NCBI GenBank assembly: GCA_019348365.1
Contig: JAHWJO010000121.1
Coordinates: forward strand, 1 to 10,336
From: Armatimonadota bacterium
GTDB lineage: Bacteria; Armatimonadota; DTGP01; JAHWJO01
Direction of reading: 5' to 3'
DNA length: 10,336 bases
Below, one piece after another: positions 1-5,775 of this stretch (position 1 is its first letter; every line of letters starts with the position of its first letter). Made by a program: the position numbers and the translations under genes. The notes below the pieces were generated by a model. The model was given only the letters and a program-made list of their open reading frames with translations. It did not search any database and had not been told where the DNA came from.

Positions 1-237
1 GGTGGGACGCATCGATGCTGAAGGGATCTTGAACGGCTCGAACAGAAAGGGCCGGATGACCAGGAAGACGACGACCCACGCGAACAGGAGCGATTCGGTC
101 AGCTCGCCCCAGAATCGCTCCCCTTTGAGCCCGATCCATCTCCGTACCCCGGCCAGAGCCAGCCGCCCCACCGCCAGGATGGAGGCGATCAGCAGCACCG
201 CCTCGATGTTCAGGCTCGCCAGCCAGCTCCAATCCAT
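1..237 (-). CDS. lepB: Type I signal peptidase, fourth tandem copy, cut by window edge
   Basis: N-terminal 79 codons of a signal peptidase I (S26 family), which removes signal peptides from exported proteins at the membrane; the rest lies beyond the left edge. The ATG at 237 has an AAGGAG ribosome-binding site about 8 nt upstream. The protein starts MDWSWLASLN and has two predicted membrane segments (about residues 10-29 and 49-66), as in the neighbouring copies. It then reaches the box around the nucleophile, read as IPSASMRPT, with the serine in SASM as the predicted catalytic residue; the lysine of the dyad would lie outside. An arginine follows the SM pair, where the other copies have Val or Ile. 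It is closely related to the copies at 326-979 and 1008-1661 and was probably about 217 aa long. Its start lies 88 nt after the stop of the previous copy, so it is probably co-transcribed. Confidence 0.9.
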   Translation of the reverse strand, partial: MDWSWLASLNIEAVLLIASILAVGRLALAGVRRWIGLKGERFWGELTESLLFAWVVVFLVIRPFLFEPFKIPSASMRPT

Positions 238-272
238 TCCCACTCCTTCATGCGTCCTGATGCTTCATCGCG

Positions 273-315
273 CCGGAACGGAATTCGCCCGAATCCGACC
301 GGCCGGGTGTTCCGG
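273..315 (-). other. Nested inverted repeat between two lepB copies
   Basis: The outer arms CCGGAAC (273-279) and GTTCCGG (309-315) pair perfectly. An inner pair, GGAATTC (280-286) with GAATCC (291-296), pairs with one bulged base. In the transcript this would give a two-tier hairpin between the third and fourth signal peptidase genes. No U-tract follows on the minus strand, so it is not a classical terminator. It could be an mRNA stability or processing element, but that is an inference. Confidence 0.35.
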
Positions 316-325
316 TAGCCTTCCC

Positions 326-979
326 TTATCGCAGGGGGCCGAAATCTTTGGGCGGCCAGAATTTGAGCACCGCCTTGCCCTTGAGCCGCCACGGCTCCAC
401 GAGGCCCCAGCCCCGGCTGTCGAAGCTGTCCGGACGGTTGTCGCCCATGACGAGATACTTTCCGGGCGGCACGCGAAAGGGGAACCGAAGCGCTTCCGGA
501 AAATGATCTTCCAGCGACTCCGTGACGTGCGGCTCGTTCAGGTACGGCTCGTTCAGCGGCTTCCCGTCGATGTAGAGGTCGCCCGCCTGGATGTCCACGA
601 GCTCGCCGGGCATGCCGACCAGCCGCTTCACGAAATCCGCCTCCTCCTTCCGCGCCGCCGGGGGGGACTTGAAGACGACGATGTCGCCGCGCTCCGGGGG
701 CCGCAGCCGGTAGAGGTACCGGTTCACCACGATCCGGTCCCCGATGTTCAGGGTCGGGACCATGGAGGTGGTGGGGATGCGGAACGGCTCATACAGGAAG
801 GGCCGGAAAATGAGGAAGACGACGACCCACGCGAACAGGAGCGATTCCAGGAACTCCCCGATGCCCGCTTCGGCCTTCCCGATGCGCCGCCGCGCCAGGG
901 CGAGCCCCAGGCGGGCCACCGCGAGAATTCCGGCAATCGTCAGCACCCATTCGGTGCTCAGGCCGGCGAGCCAGTCCAT
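326..979 (-). CDS. lepB: Type I signal peptidase, third tandem copy
   Basis: Signal peptidase I (S26 family serine protease with a Ser/Lys dyad), 217 aa. It is membrane-anchored with the catalytic domain outside the cytoplasmic membrane. Two hydrophobic segments are visible (about residues 9-28 and 46-62). The nucleophile box IPTTSMVPTL gives Ser72, the box around FVKRLVGMPGE gives general base Lys118, and GDNRPDSFDSR (179-189) is the conserved C-terminal box, so it looks catalytically intact. The more usual PSGS is PTTS here, which places Thr before the nucleophile. The ATG at 979 follows a GGGAGG site, and only 28 nt separate it from the upstream lepB copy, so the two are almost certainly one transcript. 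It is close to its neighbour at 1008-1661, with the same length from ATG and matching blocks such as FVKRLVGMPG, which suggests tandem duplication. Confidence 0.95.
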   Translation of the reverse strand: MDWLAGLSTEWVLTIAGILAVARLGLALARRRIGKAEAGIGEFLESLLFAWVVVFLIFRPFLYEPFRIPTTSMVPTLNIGDRIVVNRYLYRLRPPERGDIVVFKSPPAARKEEADFVKRLVGMPGELVDIQAGDLYIDGKPLNEPYLNEPHVTESLEDHFPEALRFPFRVPPGKYLVMGDNRPDSFDSRGWGLVEPWRLKGKAVLKFWPPKDFGPLR

Positions 980-1007
980 TCCGCCTCCCGTACCTCGAAC
1001 CGGAGAA

Positions 1008-1661
1008 TCAGTGTAAGATGCCGAAGTTGCTGAACGGCCAGAGCTTGAGGACGGCTTTGCCCTTGATCCGTTCCGGTTCCACGAGTCCCCAGACCCGGCT
1101 GTCGAAGCTGTCCCGGCGGTTGTCGCCGAGCATCAGGTAGCGGTCCTTCGGAACGCGGTACGGGAAATGAATCGATCCGGGGTAGTTCGGTTCCGGCTCC
1201 GTGGCGTTCGGCTCGTAGACGTAAGACTCTTTCAACGGACGGCTGTTGACGTAAACCTGTCCCTGCCGGATGTCCACGGTATCACCGGGCATGCCGACCA
1301 GCCGCTTCACGAAGTCCGCTTCGTCCTGGCGCGCCGTGGGCGGGGATTTGAAGACGATGATATCGCCGCGCTCGGGAGGGTTGAACCGGTAGACGTACTT
1401 GTTCACCGCGATCCGGTCTCCAATATTGAGGGTGGGGATCATCGAGCCGGAGGGGATGCTGAACTGCTCGTAGAGGAACGGCTTCACGAAGAGAAAAATG
1501 ACGACCCAGGCGCAGAGGAGCGATTCGATCAGCTCGCCGCCGTAGGCATCCGCCTTCGTCCCGAGGAATCGCCGGGACAGGTAGAGTCCCAGACGCGCGA
1601 ACACCAGGATGAACGCAAAAAGCAGAATCCACTCGATACTCAGTCCGGCTAACCACTCCAT
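1008..1661 (-). CDS. lepB: Type I signal peptidase, second tandem copy
   Basis: Signal peptidase I, 217 aa from the ATG at 1661. A GTG at 1670 would add three residues. I prefer the ATG because the GAGG motif is only 2 nt from the GTG but 11 nt from the ATG, and because the ATG makes length and N-terminus (MEWLAGLS) match the next copy (MDWLAGLS). Two membrane segments precede the canonical box IPSGSMIPTL (Ser73). FVKRLVGMPGD gives Lys119, and GDNRRDSFDSR closes the catalytic core. This copy has the textbook active-site sequence and may be the most ordinary enzyme of the group. Upstream is a 111-nt gap after the first lepB; it contains TATAGT (1708-1703), a possible -10 box without a convincing -35. 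A perfect 12-bp palindrome (1672-1683) overlaps the ribosome-binding region. Confidence 0.95.
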   Translation of the reverse strand: MEWLAGLSIEWILLFAFILVFARLGLYLSRRFLGTKADAYGGELIESLLCAWVVIFLFVKPFLYEQFSIPSGSMIPTLNIGDRIAVNKYVYRFNPPERGDIIVFKSPPTARQDEADFVKRLVGMPGDTVDIRQGQVYVNSRPLKESYVYEPNATEPEPNYPGSIHFPYRVPKDRYLMLGDNRRDSFDSRVWGLVEPERIKGKAVLKLWPFSNFGILH

Positions 1662-1781
1662 AAAGCTCACATCCTCATGAGGACCGGGTGAACGGCCTCT
1701 TCACTATATTCCGTCTCATGCCGGAGGAACGAACGTGTTCCCCATTCCAGCTATCGGTTGCTGCAGCGCTCCTCTTTCCGG

Positions 1782-2381
1782 TCAGCGGATTTGATGCGCC
1801 CGTTTCAACGGCCAGAAGACGCAGGCCGCCCGGCCGATGAGGTTCTCGCGGGGGATGGAGCCCCAGAACCGGCTGTCCCGGCTGTCGTTCCGGTTATCGC
1901 CCAGCATGAAGTAGGTCCCCTCCGGCACCCGGTACGGGCCGTAGTTCCCGTAAGGGATCCCGTGCAGATACTCCTCATCGAGGGGCATGCCCTGGATGAA
2001 GACTTTCCCTTCGCTGATGTAGACGTGCTCGCCGGGGAGGCCGATGATCCGCTTGACGAAGATCTCCTCGGCATGACCCGAGTCTTCCGCGCCATAAAAA
2101 ACGACCACCTCGCCGCGCCGGGGTTCCCCCCATCGGAAGGAAAGCTTGCTGGCGAGGATGCGGTCCCCGTCTTTCAGGGCCGGGACCATCGAGTTGGAGG
2201 GGATGTAGAACGGCTCCAGGATGAAGGGCCGGATCAGGAGAAAGAGCAGCAGCAACGCGAGCAGCGCCGCTTCCACCGCCGCCCGACCGAACGCGCCGCG
2301 ATGGCCTGCCTTCGTTTCGCGCGAGGGGGCCGGGGTCTCCGCCGTCGTGGGGCTGATGACGATCTCGTGTTCCTGAACCAT
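1782..2381 (-). CDS. lepB: Type I signal peptidase, first tandem copy
   Basis: Signal peptidase I, 199 aa. A charged, Pro/Thr-rich cytoplasmic N-terminus (1-33) leads into a single membrane segment (about 36-52), unlike the two segments of the three downstream copies. The boxes are IPSNSMVPAL (Ser64), FVKRIIGLPGE (Lys110) and GDNRNDSRDSRFWG (161-174). The loop between the lysine box and GDNR is shorter than in the other copies. It therefore forms a separate, more Gram-positive-like subtype, and is probably the ancestral lepB of the rplS-lepB neighbourhood known from Firmicutes; the others look like later additions. The ATG at 2381 has a GGGAG site 5 nt upstream. The 121-nt leader after rplS carries a GC-rich hairpin and a 20-bp tandem repeat. 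Confidence 0.95.
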   Translation of the reverse strand: MVQEHEIVISPTTAETPAPSRETKAGHRGAFGRAAVEAALLALLLLFLLIRPFILEPFYIPSNSMVPALKDGDRILASKLSFRWGEPRRGEVVVFYGAEDSGHAEEIFVKRIIGLPGEHVYISEGKVFIQGMPLDEEYLHGIPYGNYGPYRVPEGTYFMLGDNRNDSRDSRFWGSIPRENLIGRAACVFWPLKRAHQIR

Positions 2382-2389
2382 GCCACTCC

Positions 2390-2429
2390 CTTGAATGCTC
2401 GCCTAGATGCTTGAATGCTCGCCCAGATG
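2390..2429. repeat. Tandem 20-bp duplication upstream of lepB
   Basis: Two adjacent 20-bp units (2390-2409 and 2410-2429) differ at one base (T or C at the fourteenth position). The unit nearer the gene ends at the ribosome-binding site of the first lepB. It looks like a recent slippage or duplication event in the leader. No function is evident. Confidence 0.85.
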
Positions 2430-2435
2430 ACGGAA

Positions 2436-2456
2436 GGGGCGGGATGAACCCGCCCC
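2436..2456 (-). other. GC-rich hairpin between rplS and lepB
   Basis: A perfect 8-bp inverted repeat, GGGGCGGG with CCCGCCCC, around a 5-nt loop. The transcript would form a very stable stem-loop. It is not followed by a U-tract on either strand, so it is more likely an attenuating, pausing or mRNA-end-protecting structure than a classical intrinsic terminator. It may set different expression levels for rplS and the lepB array. Confidence 0.55.
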
Positions 2457-2502
2457 CCCTCGCATCGCTCACTCTGCACGGCGCACCGAGAATCCGAAGC
2501 GA

Positions 2503-3045
2503 TTATTCGTTCACGGGTTCCCGGCTCTCCTGATTCTCCACTGGAGGAGCCGCCGCGCCTTCGTTCACCGCTTCGTTGACAGCGATATCCGCCTCGGCCT
2601 GATTCTCGTGACGCTCGGCCTCCACCGTCCCGGTGGGGAGGTGGGCCGCGCCGCCCTCGACGGCCCCGCCGGCCTTGTTCATGCCCTTGGCGAACCGGTC
2701 GTCGCGAAGCTCCTTGATTCGGGCGTGCTTACCCACCTTGGTGCGGAGGTAATAGAGCTTGGCGCGCCGGACTCTCCCGCGTCGGGTCACTTCGACCTTC
2801 GCGATCTTCGGAGAGTGCAGGAGGAACGTGCGCTCCACCCCGACGGTGTGGGAAATCTTGCGGACGGTGAAGCTGGTGCGGGTTGCGCCCTGCTTCATAG
2901 CTATGACAACGCCCTCGAAGACCTGGATGCGTTCTTTTCCGCCTTCGATGACCTTGGCGTGCACGCGCACGGTATCCCCCGCGCGGAACTGCGGAACGTC
3001 CGAGCGAAGCTGCTCGCGTTCGATTTCATCAATGATATTTGGCAC
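2503..3045 (-). CDS. rplS: Ribosomal protein L19 (bL19) with acidic C-terminal extension
   Basis: Large-subunit protein L19, located at the 30S-50S interface. Residues 1 to about 113 form a complete L19: NIIDEIEREQ start, FRAGDTVRVHAKVIEGGKER, FEGVVIA, TVRKIS, GVERTF, and the basic RVRRAKLYYLR block. The family is normally about 115 aa long. Here the frame continues to 180 aa, with a tail of about 67 residues rich in Glu, Ala, Asn, Gly and Pro and containing only a few basic residues. It starts with GTG at 3045, preceded by GGGAG about 7 nt upstream; PNIIDEIE after the start fits the family N-terminus. It lies downstream of trmD across a 140-nt gap with an A/T-rich inverted repeat. Order rimM-trmD-rplS is conserved in many bacteria. 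Confidence 0.96.
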   Translation of the reverse strand: MPNIIDEIEREQLRSDVPQFRAGDTVRVHAKVIEGGKERIQVFEGVVIAMKQGATRTSFTVRKISHTVGVERTFLLHSPKIAKVEVTRRGRVRRAKLYYLRTKVGKHARIKELRDDRFAKGMNKAGGAVEGGAAHLPTGTVEAERHENQAEADIAVNEAVNEGAAAPPVENQESREPVNE

Positions 3046-3062
3046 CTGAGACTCCCGTTCTT

Positions 3063-3199
3063 ATTTTGGATTTTGGATTTTTGATTATGGATTGCAAGCG
3101 TTCACTTTACCTGGGGATTACTCCTCGCGCTCCAGCCGATGGTGTTCATCCAGAAGAGTGTCGAGCGTAATCTAAAATCCAAAATCTAAAATCCAAAAT
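3063..3199. repeat. A/T-rich imperfect inverted repeat between rplS and trmD
   Basis: A 31-nt arm at 3063-3093, built from ATTTTGG-like heptamers, is the reverse complement of 3169-3199 with four or five mismatches. A 75-nt centre without internal repeats separates the arms. The right arm overlaps the 3' end of trmD and contains its stop codon. It contrasts sharply in base composition with the GC-rich surroundings. In the trmD-rplS transcript the arms could pair into a long A/U stem. Similar ATTTTGG/AATCTAAAATCC repeats occur between genes in several bacterial groups; I recall this generally and have not checked it. Confidence 0.75.
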
Positions 3200-3947
3200 T
3201 CTCCTCGTCCCACTGGGCGAGGAGGCGACGATCTGCTTCGGTTAAAGGAGCCGACGCGAAGAGGTCCGGGCGATGCTCGCGGGTCAGTCTCAGCGACTGT
3301 TCCCGCCGCCATCGCTCTACGTTCGCGTGATGGCCGGAGAGAAGGACCTCCGGCACGGTCATGCCCCGAAAATCCGCCGGTCGGGTGTAATGTGGATGTT
3401 CCAGGAGGCCGGTCGTGAACGAGTCCTCGGCGGCCGACTCTTCCTTTCCCAGCACGCCCGGAATCAGCCGGGCCACGCTATCGAGGACATTGAGCGCGGC
3501 GAGCTCGCCCCCGCTCAGCACGTAGTCCCCGATGGAGAGGTCATCCGTAATAAAAGCGCGGACACGCTCGTCCACGCCTTCGTAGCGGCCACACAGAAGA
3601 ATGAGATGCGACTCGCGCGCGAATTCTTCAGCCCGCCTTTGATTGTAAACCGCTCCGCGCGGCGAAGTCAAGATCACGCGCGGCGCCGACACTTGCGGGC
3701 GCAGGTACTCGATGGCGGCGACGAGCGGCTCGGGCTTCATCACCATCCCGGCCCCACCCCCGAACGGCGAGTCGTCGGCCATCTTGTGCCGGTCCGTCGT
3801 GAACGCCCGGAGGTCCACCGCCCGCACGTCGAGGAGGCCCTTCTCCTGCGCCCGCTTCAGGATGCTGTGCGAGACGACGCTTTCCAGCATCTCCGGGAAC
3901 AGGGTGACGATGTCTACGCGCAAGGGCCGAGTAGGAATCACGTTCAT
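3186..3947 (-). CDS. trmD: tRNA (guanine-37-N1)-methyltransferase TrmD
   Basis: Uses S-adenosylmethionine to methylate G37, 3' of the anticodon, which prevents +1 frameshifts. It is a homodimeric SPOUT-fold enzyme. From the ATG at 3947 it is 253 aa, near the usual length. Visible motifs: VDIVTLFPEML at the N-terminus, DDSPFGGGAGMVMKPEP (58-74), the trefoil-knot segments LLCGRYEGVDERV (117-129) and IGDYVLSGGELAA (139-151), and EDSF..GLLEHPHYTRP, where Asp175 corresponds to the catalytic Asp169 of E. coli. A longer reading from 4061 would add 38 residues translated from the neighbouring inverted-repeat element and is rejected. GTG 3941 or TTG 3923 are other possible starts, since GAAGAG sits directly against the ATG. 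The last residues (NFGF) and the stop are encoded by the A/T-rich repeat. Confidence 0.95.
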   Translation of the reverse strand: MNVIPTRPLRVDIVTLFPEMLESVVSHSILKRAQEKGLLDVRAVDLRAFTTDRHKMADDSPFGGGAGMVMKPEPLVAAIEYLRPQVSAPRVILTSPRGAVYNQRRAEEFARESHLILLCGRYEGVDERVRAFITDDLSIGDYVLSGGELAALNVLDSVARLIPGVLGKEESAAEDSFTTGLLEHPHYTRPADFRGMTVPEVLLSGHHANVERWRREQSLRLTREHRPDLFASAPLTEADRRLLAQWDEENFGF

Positions 3948-3955
3948 CTCTTCGG

Positions 3956-4206
3956 GCGAATGGAACACGGAGCTTCGCTGCGCTCGCTTCACGGAAACCC
4001 CCGGAAAACCCGGATACCCCCAGCCCCTGAAGAGGTGAACGGGTGAGGGGGTGATCCGCATCCATCGGCGAATCCAATGGGTTCATCGACAGAACCAACC
4101 AGCTTTTCTTTGTATCCTTCGTGCTCTTGATGGCTCAAAGGGGTTGATCCGGGTTTTCCGGGGGTTTCCGTGAAGCGAGCGCAGCGAAGCTCCGTGTTCC
4201 ATTCGC
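3956..4206. repeat. 251-bp element with perfect 60-bp terminal inverted repeats
   Basis: Bases 3956-4015 are the exact reverse complement of 4147-4206 over all 60 positions, and a 131-bp centre (4016-4146) separates them. The element fills nearly the whole rimM-trmD gap: it begins 6 nt after the rimM stop and ends 8 nt before the trmD start. The centre contains a T-rich stretch (about 4101-4135, around TTTGTATCCTTCGTGCTC) but no credible gene. I see no transposase and no clear target-site duplication. It may be a MITE-like or REP-like insertion. In the transcript it could fold into a 60-bp double strand, a likely RNase III-type substrate. Confidence 0.92.
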
Positions 4207-4212
4207 TCCAGG

Positions 4213-4776
4213 TTACACGACTTCGGGTTCGTCCAGCAGGCCGGGGATGGGATGGATAACCATCACGCCCTCGTCGAGGTCCACTTCCAGAACGACCTCC
4301 TCGGTGGCGGGGATGAGCAGGTTGTTTCCGAGGTCGAACACGTCGTTGGCGGGATACCGGAGGACGTTCCGGATCGTCCCCAACTCCTGCCCCGCGTCGG
4401 TGACCACCCGCAGCCCGACGAGGTCATCCACGTAAAAGGTGTCCTCATCGGGAAGTTCGTGCCGCTCTTCGCGGGAGATGACGATCTTCGCGCCTCGCAG
4501 GGCTTCCGCGTCGTTCATCGTCAGAACGCCGCCGAGCTGCATCAGGATGACGTTCTTGTGCCAGCGGGCGTTCTGAACCGGATAGGTCTGATCCTTGCCG
4601 TCCGGAAGGCGGAGGGTGATCTCCTCCAGGTCGAGGAGGCGGTCCGGGAAATCGGTGCGCGGATAGATCTTCACCTCGCCGCGATGGCCGTGCGGCCCCA
4701 CGATCTCCCCGATGACGATTTCAACCGGGGAGCCGTTATCGTCCGGCGAAGCGGGTGAGGGGGGCGGGGAGGTCAT
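4213..4776 (-). CDS. rimM: 16S rRNA processing / 30S maturation factor RimM
   Basis: RimM helps mature the 3' (head) domain of the 30S subunit and binds S19. The protein has 187 aa. Residues 1-17 are a Pro/Ser-rich, probably disordered leader. The RimM N-terminal beta-barrel starts at VEIVIGEIVGPHGHRGEV (18-35) with DFPDRL, and the C-terminal PRC-barrel domain starts at FYVDDLVGLRVV (114-125) and includes GTIRNVLRYPANDVFDL. The ATG at 4776 overlaps the TGA of the upstream ylqD-like gene (ATGA), so translation is probably coupled; no strong ribosome-binding site is needed or seen. A 265-nt gap holding the large inverted-repeat element separates it from trmD, although the two are usually adjacent. 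Confidence 0.95.
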   Translation of the reverse strand: MTSPPPSPASPDDNGSPVEIVIGEIVGPHGHRGEVKIYPRTDFPDRLLDLEEITLRLPDGKDQTYPVQNARWHKNVILMQLGGVLTMNDAEALRGAKIVISREERHELPDEDTFYVDDLVGLRVVTDAGQELGTIRNVLRYPANDVFDLGNNLLIPATEEVVLEVDLDEGVMVIHPIPGLLDEPEVV

Positions 4777-5228
4777 GCCCGTTGAATCAGTCCCCCACCG
4801 GGTCCGGAATCCAGGGAATCCGGTCCGCCGGTGCCGTCGCGCAGCTCCTGGATGACTCCGTCCTTGACGATGATCTCCGCGCGCCCGAGCTTATCCCGCA
4901 GGTTGTCGCCCTGGTTCAGCTCCACGTAGCCTTCGAGCTGCATGTAGGTGACGCGCTCCCCGATCTGCAACTGCTCGACGGCGGCCTGACGCTCCTGAAG
5001 CTCCTTCTTCGCCGAATCGTGCTTGCGGGTCTCTTCCTCCACCTGGCGGCGGAAGGCGTTCGCCATATCCGCGCTGGGGATCTGGAGCATGTACCGGCGG
5101 GACTGGCTCTCCAGCTCCTGCTGGCTTTCGTTCACGCGGCGGAGAGACTCTTCGATCTCCTGCTGATACTCCTGTTTCAGTCCCTCGGTCACGATGGCGG
5201 TCACGATGACGGGTCTTTTTACCTGCAT
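4773..5228 (-). CDS. ylqD: YlqD-family protein (unknown function)
   Basis: A 151-aa protein at the position where Bacillus subtilis has ylqD, between the KH-domain gene and rimM. It starts MQVKRPVIVTAIVTEGLKQE, a short beta-rich head. A long charged coiled coil follows (about residues 15-88, rich in Glu, Gln, Arg and Lys, with heptad character). A small beta domain comes next (about 89-130: IGERVTYMQLEGYVELNQGD, then VKDGVIQELRDG) and then a Gly-rich tail. There is no signal peptide or membrane segment, so it is probably cytoplasmic. The family is known mainly from Firmicutes and Cyanobacteria and has no settled function; its fixed place in this cluster suggests a role linked to ribosome assembly. 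The ATG at 5228 has GGAG about 8 nt upstream. The stop overlaps the rimM start by 4 nt. Assignment rests on order and overall architecture. Confidence 0.8.
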   Translation of the reverse strand: MQVKRPVIVTAIVTEGLKQEYQQEIEESLRRVNESQQELESQSRRYMLQIPSADMANAFRRQVEEETRKHDSAKKELQERQAAVEQLQIGERVTYMQLEGYVELNQGDNLRDKLGRAEIIVKDGVIQELRDGTGGPDSLDSGPGGGLIQRA

Positions 5229-5365
5229 GAATTAAACTCCAGTGAATTGAATGAAAACGGGTGTGGCCCTCAGCGCTTGTTGCCACGCGCAGGGATCGAG
5301 GTCCTGCCGCAATAGAATCGACGCAAGCGGACGTGGCCCCATGCTCAACGCTCAACGTCCTCGAA

Positions 5366-5596
5366 TCAGGCCATGATCTCGACGAAGACGCGGCGGCCTT
5401 CCTTCACGGATGCGGCTTTCGCGACGGTGCGGAGTGCGGAGATGATCCGTCCTCCTCTCCCGATCACCTTGCCCGTATCGCCCGGAGCGACGTAAATCTC
5501 GAGGGTCACTCCCTCCGGCCCCTCGACCTCCCGCACCTCGACCTCCTCCGGGTGTTCAACGAGAGCCCTGGTTAACAGTTCGATCAAATCTTTCAA
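5366..5596 (-). CDS. khpA: KH-domain RNA-binding protein KhpA
   Basis: A 76-aa single KH domain (YlqC/KhpA family), which in Gram-positive bacteria forms an RNA-binding complex with KhpB/Jag and affects cell division and mRNA. The GXXG loop is visible as KVIGRGGR (43-50), preceded by VTLEIYVAPGDTG and followed by the helix IISALRTVAKAA and a final strand RRVFVEIM, so it is full length. The start codon is TTG at 5596 (KDLIELLTRALVEHP follows), supported by a GGAGG site 6 nt upstream. It lies between rpsP and the ylqD-like gene, as in Bacillus. The gaps on both sides (179 and 137 nt) are wide for a core operon and hold nothing I can identify, apart from a 7-bp tandem repeat (GCTCAAC twice) near 5343-5356. 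Confidence 0.95.
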   Translation of the reverse strand: MKDLIELLTRALVEHPEEVEVREVEGPEGVTLEIYVAPGDTGKVIGRGGRIISALRTVAKAASVKEGRRVFVEIMA

Positions 5597-5775
5597 AGGG
5601 AACCTCCGTCGTTCTCAGGGAAAGGCCCGTCACCCATCTGGCGAGGGTCAACCAGTGGGGCATCTCATCGGTGGCGGGGACGCCGGGACAGGCCGCAGCG
5701 CCCCATTCTCTCCGGGAGGGAGACGCCGGAATCCACCCGCACGGCATCAGGGCGAGTCGGGGGCTGTCTCCGCGA

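Noticed and set aside
2..1033. Long plus-strand open frame of 343 codons opposite the lepB array
   Set aside because: It runs antisense to two intact lepB genes and part of a third, has no family resemblance, and is Arg/Pro/Glu-rich, as expected for the complement of GC-rich coding DNA.
1703..1731. TATAGT as the -10 box of a promoter for the three lower lepB copies
   Set aside because: No acceptable -35 hexamer is found at 16-18 nt, so I mention it only under lepB.
3063..3199. CRISPR array from the ATTTTGG-type repeats
   Set aside because: The units are 6-7 bp long, adjoining and arranged as an inverted pair, with no regular unique spacers and no cas genes.
3948..4061. N-terminal extension of TrmD starting at ATG 4061
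   Set aside because: These 38 codons lie mostly in the left arm and centre of the inverted-repeat element and do not resemble TrmD, which begins at about VDIVTLFPEM.
3956..4206. Calling the 60-bp inverted repeat an insertion sequence
   Set aside because: The 131-bp centre has no transposase and the flanks show no target-site duplication. Only a non-autonomous element, or some other origin, can be argued.
5556..5747. Possible 63-codon minus-strand gene between rpsP and khpA
   Set aside because: It overlaps the khpA start, has no ribosome-binding site that I trust, and resembles nothing known.
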